Below, piece by piece: positions 32,701 through 37,443 of a DNA stretch of 37,443 bases (its first letter is position 1; each line of letters opens with the position of its first letter). The position numbers and the translations under genes were made by a program. The DNA lies in NCBI GenBank assembly GCA_001941045.1, contig MSHD01000049.1:1-37443 (forward strand), in the 5' to 3' direction. Source of the stretch: Lachnospiraceae bacterium Zagget2. GTDB lineage: Bacteria > Bacillota > Clostridia > Lachnospirales > Lachnospiraceae. Below the pieces are notes generated by a model that searched no databases, was not told the DNA's origin, and saw only the letters and a program-made list of their open reading frames with translations.

Positions 32701-33576
32701 ATACCACTGCGGCCCGTCAGTTGCGCTGAAGTCCAGAAAGTTCGCAAACCAGCGCCTTGACATCGACTTTCCTAAAGGGCGAATCCGGTTCACGGTATGA
32801 TCCGTCAGTAAACTTCCCACATTTTTAAAGACGAGCAGATCATTGAGGGAAATGCTGACCGGCACTTGACCCTGATAATAAATGTCTGTCTCCGGCTCAA
32901 GCTCTTCTCCATAGCCCTCCGCATATGCATCGTTCTCTTCATTGTGAACTTTGATTATTTCCGCAAGGGAGATCTGATAAAATCCAAACTTTTTCCTTGA
33001 GGCAACCTGCTTCAGCGCATCATATTGACGAACATATTGCTGTGGACAGTTTTCCGGCATATCCCAGATCGTCACCAACCCGTCTGTCGTCTTTTCAAAA
33101 AGAAGACGAGTAAGCCCTCCATCGCTGAAAACCTTCCAGTCAAACTCCGAATTTGCGCCTATCACAACCAGCGGGTTGATATAATCAATCATTCCAGGCA
33201 AAAGACTAAGTATGTCACGCGCGGCATGGATATCATAATCAGCACTTCCTACAACCGTAGCTCCCGCGTCCAGCCACGACAGGTCTTCTTTTTCCTCTCC
33301 CTGAATTCCAAACAGACGAATAATCGGCAGTCTGATCCTGCTGAGCGGCTTGGCGGGTATTTTCTCCCGGGAAGTCAACTCGTAAACGCTACGCTTATCG
33401 TCCATAAACATTGTAGCCAACTCGGGATCCTTCCTGCTTGTAATAACGGCGCTCCACGGGCATTGCGAAATCAATTCCCTGATATCATCATCACAGGCAT
33501 TTTGCCCAATATACAAAATCACATGGTTTGAATAAAATCGGTTGTAAAATTCGTCCGCAAGTTTTTTTACATTCAT
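29767..33576 (-). CDS. Large P-loop protein with degenerate SIR2-like N-terminus (STAND-like)
   Basis: This 1269-aa protein has an N-terminal ~250 residues that follow the SIR2-like pattern (VILYIGQNA at 19-27, W41-SAVITSRKD, LPIIRLFG at 83-90, then VVIGANSEFDW). The GAGxS, TTNxD and LHG elements are all altered, so NAD hydrolysis is doubtful. A P-loop NTPase follows with Walker A GDPGSSKS (337-344, Ser in place of the usual Gly) and Walker B-like RILVVWDSS (Asp406). The remaining ~800 residues are helical and presumably sensor or scaffold, as in STAND proteins. Composition is AT-rich. It starts a four-gene operon; ATG 33576 has a strong GGAGGAG only 31 nt upstream, across a hairpin. A defence sensor role is inference. 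Confidence 0.7.
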   Translation of the reverse strand: MNVKKLADEFYNRFYSNHVILYIGQNACDDDIRELISQCPWSAVITSRKDPELATMFMDDKRSVYELTSREKIPAKPLSRIRLPIIRLFGIQGEEKEDLSWLDAGATVVGSADYDIHAARDILSLLPGMIDYINPLVVIGANSEFDWKVFSDGGLTRLLFEKTTDGLVTIWDMPENCPQQYVRQYDALKQVASRKKFGFYQISLAEIIKVHNEENDAYAEGYGEELEPETDIYYQGQVPVSISLNDLLVFKNVGSLLTDHTVNRIRPLGKSMSRRWFANFLDFSATDGPQWYGYLPQSTFYVRRSYEEVLVRLVRKMLEGKGVEGRPVPNRPIILSGDPGSSKSITLGALAYRIYQEKNNPVIYISADSYLSTNMGSGVEELDEAMQLLEQKAVGNVDTRILVVWDSSSYKMDVGRIRRILERLENRGRRFVMVCSSYAMYEADDKAVRNAYQFTENSERFEKCDSRVAQILDEYGCYIVRAVREMSDGEKDEFWEKVSEYSGIHEDEIERFKEKYKNENEIFNYYYYLLAVLRENLEEKLRTEQRIITPYVKRELSRMFGQIYNEEQSDKRSGAIYQALLRVGVDPRGISVDAEKEGMLSESDRTIEEKLDRFNTCVAMFSRFKLRIPYSLAYTFLTDSETVLPYSENGQKLYNIVTTSLPWIHYGVDAEGEFTFRFRNSLEADIYLENHDITGNQQVDLLCEIIDIYGEDYQRNRCKDPSFTKYLQSLLRFMGPNSTYVPFREERKPEYQQIEKRLDRVIEKLEALQNVYGVPDEDAGFAVIIVAFTREYYGGLWSKWYGTSGKDLEPWIDDPEHFSKESYERRIKKLISAITLAESSAERIQIRLNMEYRERQHLYNQNYSLIVEAAQCNLRLEELMDEYKRFCLANHMAEDLELGKRKLSYCVLYQKLQKIIASDPLNGYAYNTLFKAFERTYEKENLSEALRLQYLSEIMQVVESCRTMDSEITSRGNRDELSVHLAKITSISEKVPITLESIREYRESSDHSNKDKKKQAFLVLFDEMLEANNPAAIAFVCQKELKIPSGGRRELNEDEFSSCERVYKFMKEEEHFACICSSKYSLAMMIRVCWMCYNRTTLTSTPECQITRMDETAWAEINQLCRSYSAVAGDDRQPLLMLVYALSTLQISHRSKNGYEETMNILRSINEMSFTNGRMRTPFMLCDETGTPYAYTGRGVHTRNKMNGFIHINEVPSFIQDKNGGIRFHLRNLGWKKGMPDESQVLKDLELGIGYTGFSVYTAAGRREREVGE

Positions 33577-33586
33577 ATCATATGCA

Positions 33587-33614
33587 TAGAGCAGACTGCT
33601 CTATATGCTCCTCC
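33587..33614 (-). promoter_or_regulatory. Ribosome site separated from the start codon by a hairpin
   Basis: On the minus strand GGAGGAG (33614-33608) is followed by TAGAGCAG (33603-33596) / CTGCTCTA (33594-33587), an 8-bp stem with a minimal loop, before the ATG at 33576. No closer ribosome site is visible. Folding would bring the site nearer to the ATG, or a mini-ORF (ATG CAT ATG ATA TGA) overlapping the ATG may couple initiation. Confidence 0.45.
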
Positions 33615-33675
33615 TTATTTTTATGTAATAGGCATTTGTTAAATACAGGAAGTCTTGATTTTAGAGAATTCTGGC

Positions 33676-33705
33676 ATGATAGTGAGTAATCAGCCAGCCA
33701 CTCAA
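33676..33705 (-). promoter_or_regulatory. Candidate promoter of the defence-like operon
   Basis: Minus strand TTGAGT (33705-33700), 18-bp spacer, TATCAT (33681-33676), giving a leader of about 95 nt. The match is moderate and other AT-rich pairs in this region are possible. Confidence 0.4.
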
Positions 33706-33732
33706 TATAAATTAATACTTGAAAAGCCAACT

Positions 33733-33784
33733 GTACTCCTTTAATGTATTTGTACTCAAATAAAACAAAACACAAAAGGAGTAC
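33733..33784. repeat. 10-bp inverted repeat GTACTCCTTT / AAAGGAGTAC
   Basis: Arms at 33733-33742 and 33775-33784; the right arm contains the ribosome site of the transposase relic at 33791. Another GTACTC lies at 33752. It may be part of an insertion-sequence end or a translational control hairpin. Confidence 0.45.
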
Positions 33785-33790
33785 TCTCAA

Positions 33791-33891
33791 ATGGCTTCTA
33801 CCAATACATTACTCAAGAAAATACTAAATGTCAAGAACACAGTCTAATCATAGAAAGCACCTTCCTTATCTATGGATTTTGTCTGTCAACT
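33791..33891 (+). pseudogene. 5' remnant of an ISL3-like transposase
   Basis: ATG 33791, preceded by AAAGGAG, encodes MASTNTLLKKILNVKNTV and then meets TAA. Dropping 5 bases (TAATC) restores IEST. This resembles the N-terminus of ISL3-family transposases of Lachnospiraceae (LLNVKxxVxES), from memory. The rest of the gene is gone. It is the only mobile-element trace in the window and sits at the upstream border of the defence-like operon. Confidence 0.45.
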
Positions 33892-33919
33892 TAATCCTAA
33901 CACAAAGTTGGTGCTTTCT
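33852..33919. repeat. Inverted repeat AGAAAGCACC / GGTGCTTTCT
   Basis: Perfect 10-bp arms at 33852-33861 and 33910-33919 with 48 bp between. On the plus strand the right arm runs into TTTTCTG. It overlaps the transposase remnant and may be a decayed element end or a weak terminator. The remaining 33920-34013 holds nothing I can identify. Confidence 0.4.
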
Positions 33920-34013
33920 TTTCTGTCTATTTAATTTTCCTACAAAAACTTTACCCTTGCGTCATTATAGACAGGCGCCAGTTACGAAAGCTACGAGTTT
34001 AATTCATCTACTA

Positions 34014-36350
34014 TCAAAATGAAAGCAAAACCCGAATAAAACACATGTAATAGTAAATAATCCACATCGGTATCCTGCTAAGCTTATCATAATGTTCCTC
34101 AGAGTATTTTCGATTTTTCTCCGCCAGATAAAAAGCCAGCCTGTGATTCCACCTGCATGTTTCCGAAAGATTCATATCCAGCGCGGCTTCCTCCCCCATC
34201 TTCGCTTTTCTGGCCCTCGCACAGTGAAATTTAAACACCAACGCTCTCTTCTGCCCTCTTATCACATCGGTACTGGAAATATGCGAATCCACAACTGCGC
34301 CATCTCTAACCGCATGCTCATATAGACTCTTTGCCGTTTCGCTCCGGATAATGCAACAGGTACACTTCTTATCTTCCTTCTTCATTTCCTTCAGCCAGAT
34401 GTCTCCCACACTGATATCCGCCATCTTCGCAAAATGATCCTGACAGGTCATGCATCTTTGTTTTTCAAAAAAATATGCATTCTTATAGGCACATATTGTT
34501 TTCGAATAAGAAAAGCTCTGTTCCCGGCCATCATGAAAGACCACCGTTGACTTCCCTCGCCAGTGTCCACGCCTATAATAAATTCTCTTTATATTCTCTA
34601 AGGGGATATGAAGTTTTTCCAAGGGCAGCGACGTTGCTTTTTCCGTATAATTTCCACTACAAAACAGGCCTATTTTACATATAACCTTATTTTTCAGAGC
34701 TTCATCTTTATCCAACGCAGCGCAAAATCCTCTCATCGCACACGGCGTCAGCACTACGGCTACTTTTCCCTCAAATTTCCGTACCAGATTGATGTGCTTC
34801 AATAAAGGCATGTCCATATAAATACTGGTTGCAGCATCCCGTATTTCCTCGATCGTCGTCGCAATAAAGGTGTGATAGCCCAGCTTTCCATCCTTGATCT
34901 CGCTTTTGGTCACCCAGGCACCATCAATTTCCCCTTCCTTCAGCATATGGCAGAGTAAGGCTGTTACTACACCGCCAGATGAGCAGTTATTTCTAATTTC
35001 AGGATCGGAAGCATACCCCTTCCGGCACATAAAATACTCTCCCATATACTTTTCCGGATCAGAAAAGTCAAACAGCCCCCCCCGCTCTCCTTTTTCGTTT
35101 TTCACAGCAACATCAATAAGCTTTTTGATATTCTGTATGTTTCCTCTGGAGCTTTGCATCACCTTATCATAATTCTTCTCAATCTGATCATGTATCTCAT
35201 TTTCTTTTTCCGCGAAGAGCAGGAATTCCTTCTTCAAGGCCTCCAGATTCAGCTGCGAAAAATCAATTGCATACTGCCCCAACCCAAACATATCGAGAAC
35301 TTCCTGGTATTTGTGGCTCCACCCCACCAATAACACCGGCGTCTTCTTTTGCAGCGCGCCGATCATCGCATGGAATCTGGATGCAATTAGAAAACGACAA
35401 CGTCCAATATATTCCCGGATCTCCTCGGCCACCATCTCTTTGTGATACCAGCGTACCATATTCTGATTGGCAACGGCCGCATACACAGCGTCACAAATCT
35501 GAAGGTCATTATTTCTTCTCTTCGTGCTGTTTATTCTGGCAGCATTCGCAATCAATAAAACCTTATATCCACTCTGGTTCAGCCAGTCAATCAGCTCAAC
35601 CATGACCTGCTTATAATCAATCTTCTGCTTTTCACATTTTTTCTCTACCACAGAGCTTAAGGAAAGGCCAACCACCTGTCCATCATAAAATTCCGGTTCC
35701 GCTTCACACACACAGTTTACCATTTCCTGACAGCTTTCATCATCTTTCATGGTAAAAGCGCCATCCGCGCAGAGAATAACGTTTTTCTCAATACCGATTT
35801 CTTTTAAATTCGCAAGCGTAGTTTCTCCCCTCGCACAGATCAGACTCAACTTCGGGAGAATCCACTTTGCAAGAGACCGGTTGCTAAACGTATGAAACGG
35901 CCCCATGGCCTGAGAATATTTGACCACGGAAACCCCGATTAACAGAGGTACCGCCGCGCACACAAAGGCATAGGTATTCATGACAAATCCCCTGCTGTCC
36001 ACAAAGGAAATACCTGCCTCATCAATGACAAGATCTGTATCTCTGTATGCCCTTATAATTCTGTTTTTTTCAATCAGTCGACGCAGGGGGCCACACCACC
36101 GGAACAAATAATGCAGGACAGCCAGCGGGAAAGCAAAAAAAAGAAGCTGCTCTGGCTTACAGGGCACAACTTTGATGAAATCAAACGGAAGCTGCTCTCT
36201 GTCCTCTCCCGGATATACCGACATCAGACGGATATTTAACCGCTCGCCGTACTCATCGTAAAGCTGACTGATCGAGCTTTGCAGCATGGCTGCAGCTCCC
36301 TTATTTCCGCTATAACTGGCTGCCGTTATCGCAATATTAATATCCCTCAT
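34014..36350 (-). CDS. Fusion: polysaccharide pyruvyl transferase + F420-hydrogenase/dehydrogenase beta-subunit-like domain
   Basis: This is a 778-aa two-domain protein. Residues 1 to about 400 are a polysaccharide pyruvyl transferase-type domain: NIAITAASYSGNKGAAAM at the N-terminus, DLVIDEAG, and the typical SRFHAMIGAL near 324-333. Residues about 425-740 match the FrhB/FdhB family (NNCSSGGVVTALLCHML, VVLTPCAMRGF, CMTCQDHFAKMADISVGDIW) but without the usual N-terminal CxxC ferredoxin block. Both families occur as neighbours in capsule and exopolysaccharide clusters; here they are joined. Probably a cytoplasmic glycan-modifying protein. ATG 36350 is preferred because GAGGGG lies 11 nt upstream; ATG 36359 is only 2 nt from it. 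It follows the flippase-like gene by about 45 bp. Confidence 0.85.
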   Translation of the reverse strand: MRDINIAITAASYSGNKGAAAMLQSSISQLYDEYGERLNIRLMSVYPGEDREQLPFDFIKVVPCKPEQLLFFAFPLAVLHYLFRWCGPLRRLIEKNRIIRAYRDTDLVIDEAGISFVDSRGFVMNTYAFVCAAVPLLIGVSVVKYSQAMGPFHTFSNRSLAKWILPKLSLICARGETTLANLKEIGIEKNVILCADGAFTMKDDESCQEMVNCVCEAEPEFYDGQVVGLSLSSVVEKKCEKQKIDYKQVMVELIDWLNQSGYKVLLIANAARINSTKRRNNDLQICDAVYAAVANQNMVRWYHKEMVAEEIREYIGRCRFLIASRFHAMIGALQKKTPVLLVGWSHKYQEVLDMFGLGQYAIDFSQLNLEALKKEFLLFAEKENEIHDQIEKNYDKVMQSSRGNIQNIKKLIDVAVKNEKGERGGLFDFSDPEKYMGEYFMCRKGYASDPEIRNNCSSGGVVTALLCHMLKEGEIDGAWVTKSEIKDGKLGYHTFIATTIEEIRDAATSIYMDMPLLKHINLVRKFEGKVAVVLTPCAMRGFCAALDKDEALKNKVICKIGLFCSGNYTEKATSLPLEKLHIPLENIKRIYYRRGHWRGKSTVVFHDGREQSFSYSKTICAYKNAYFFEKQRCMTCQDHFAKMADISVGDIWLKEMKKEDKKCTCCIIRSETAKSLYEHAVRDGAVVDSHISSTDVIRGQKRALVFKFHCARARKAKMGEEAALDMNLSETCRWNHRLAFYLAEKNRKYSEEHYDKLSRIPMWIIYYYMCFIRVLLSF

Positions 36351-36395
36351 TTCTCTCATTTCCCCTCATCAGCTTCTCTATATTTTCCTTATAAC

Positions 36396-37349
36396 CTATA
36401 TCCTGACTGTCTTTTCTTTTCGCTTCCAGATTATTGCAACAAGGTAGGACACAAAATCTCCGATAATCGTAATCAACCGATGAACTACGGACAGTGTCAA
36501 AATCAGTTCCCGCCCCGTCACGGCACTGAGCAGAGCAACCGAAACAAGCTCCCGAACTCCGATTCCTCCGGATGCTCCGGGGATCAGGAAGCCAAGCACC
36601 CAGGCGATGATAAATCCCGAAATGATCGGCGTCACGCTGTGCCAGTCAGGCTTCCCACCCATATACCAGTACAAAATCACCATAATAAATCCAAGCGCCC
36701 AAAGCACAACCGCATATTTGAGCAAAGCTCCGACCAATGTTCTGGCAAAATTTCCCGCTCCACATTCCTGTATAAGAGATCCTATTTTTTTTCTAAAAAG
36801 AAATAGCAAGCATCCCCCGACAGCGACAGCCAAAACCACTGCCGCCATCAGCACCGCCTGATAGCTTTCTCCAAAAATTTCCTCCAGTGCTGCAAGCAGA
36901 TACTGGAGAGAGAACAGCATCGCCATGAAAAAAGCGATGGCCGCTAATCCGAACATCTCAATAATCGTGCTCGCCGCCATTCGTTTCTGACTGATCCCAA
37001 GATTGGAGGCAAACAGGTTTCTCTCAATATAATGCATCACGTTACCGGGAAGATATTTTCCTATATTCGCCTTCACATAAGCGCTAAGCGCTGCTTTCTT
37101 ATCAAATACTTTCCCGGAAAATAATTTCAGCCAGTCTGTCCATGCCAGGCCCATGACAAAAACCGTTACACTTTTTATCAGAACACAAACAGCGGAGACT
37201 GCCAGAAATCCTGGCCAATTCGTGATCGAGCTGAAATCAAAGCCAAGCTTGTAAACTGCATAGACAATAAACAGAATAGACAGCAGGGATATCACCTTCC
37301 CTGCGGACTTTGCAATCTGTTTGATCTGCTCCATTTCTATCTTTTTCAT
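36396..37349 (-). CDS. LPG-synthase/AglD-type flippase-like membrane protein
   Basis: This 317-aa protein has about eight hydrophobic helices and belongs to the lysylphosphatidylglycerol synthase TM-region family without its C-terminal synthase domain. KANIGKYLPGNVMHYIERN, GASGGIGVRELV and the final helix are family hallmarks. Members are linked to lipid or lipid-linked sugar translocation; here the polysaccharide setting suggests handling of a lipid-linked glycan (inference). ATG 37349 is preceded by AAGGGA at about 8 nt; 15 further in-frame codons upstream are possible. The operon likely begins to the right of the window. Confidence 0.85.
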   Translation of the reverse strand: MKKIEMEQIKQIAKSAGKVISLLSILFIVYAVYKLGFDFSSITNWPGFLAVSAVCVLIKSVTVFVMGLAWTDWLKLFSGKVFDKKAALSAYVKANIGKYLPGNVMHYIERNLFASNLGISQKRMAASTIIEMFGLAAIAFFMAMLFSLQYLLAALEEIFGESYQAVLMAAVVLAVAVGGCLLFLFRKKIGSLIQECGAGNFARTLVGALLKYAVVLWALGFIMVILYWYMGGKPDWHSVTPIISGFIIAWVLGFLIPGASGGIGVRELVSVALLSAVTGRELILTLSVVHRLITIIGDFVSYLVAIIWKRKEKTVRI

Positions 37350-37443
37350 CGGATTTCCCTTCTTCACTTTCTCTAATCTTTCATATTTCTTCAAAAATTT
37401 CTAAGGAAAGCGCTTACGATTTAACAATTTTAGAAAAAGGTTA

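Noticed and set aside
33578-33790. 70-codon minus-strand frame upstream of the large P-loop gene
   Set aside because: It overlaps the promoter, hairpin and ribosome-site region of that gene and lacks its own start signals.
1-37443. tRNA or rRNA genes
   Set aside because: No cloverleaf with a GGTTCRAATCC-type arm and no rRNA-like segment was seen by eye; a tRNAscan-SE or Infernal run would be decisive.

Overview
The window reads as a chromosomal segment of a Gram-positive anaerobe of the class Clostridia, most likely Lachnospiraceae. The basis is the protein flavour: PadR-coupled membrane proteins, a MATE pump with a Clostridia-type leader RNA, AAA-ATPase_like/PD-(D/E)XK proteins and small zinc-ribbon proteins. 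This placement comes from family recognition, not a database search. I found no rRNA, tRNA or CRISPR array. The left ~26 kb looks moderately GC-rich, while about 26.6-34.0 kb is visibly more AT-rich.

Region 1 (1-9 kb). A DUF3298-type lipoprotein gene lies downstream of a PadR regulator and an FtsW/RodA-like membrane protein fused to a PadR-associated HAAS prefix domain. These are followed by a PLP aminotransferase, a nucleotidyltransferase-HEPN pair of toxin-antitoxin type, a MATE efflux gene behind a probable guanidine-IV (mepA) riboswitch, and a DUF234 ATPase.

Region 2 (8.7-17.5 kb). Apolipoprotein N-acyltransferase (lnt) converges on a minus-strand array. In transcription order this array is: an HTH regulator, a zinc-ribbon protein, an unknown protein, a GH3 lipoprotein, then a compact cluster of TetR regulator, Cys/His repeat lipoprotein, acidic repeat protein and divergent Lgt-like membrane protein, and last an orphan XRE/HipB-like regulator. 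The Cys/His protein carries about 21 copies of a CGHYxC-x-x-GDHS unit. One in-frame amber codon separates it from the acidic protein. This four-gene cluster is my first candidate for an undescribed system: a TetR-controlled, metal-binding-looking surface lipoprotein with its own Lgt homologue.

Region 3 (17.6-21.5 kb). Two divergently transcribed AAA-ATPase_like/PD-(D/E)XK genes of unknown role flank a 400-bp gap.

Region 4 (21.5-26.6 kb). A tight operon gmd-manA-manC-phosphohexomutase makes GDP-mannose from fructose-6-phosphate and on to GDP-4-keto-6-deoxymannose for surface glycans.

Region 5 (26.7-33.6 kb). An AT-rich four-gene minus-strand operon encodes a 1269-aa degenerate-SIR2/STAND-like P-loop protein, a coiled-coil protein, an ABC/OLD-type ATPase and a small PD-(D/E)XK-like protein. 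It looks like a phage-defence cargo inserted between two polysaccharide blocks and is my second candidate for an undescribed system. An apparent ISL3-type transposase remnant lies at its upstream edge.

Region 6 (34.0-37.4 kb). A polysaccharide pyruvyl transferase/F420-hydrogenase-beta fusion and an LPG-synthase/AglD-type flippase-like protein resume the surface-polysaccharide theme. The operon runs in from beyond the right edge.
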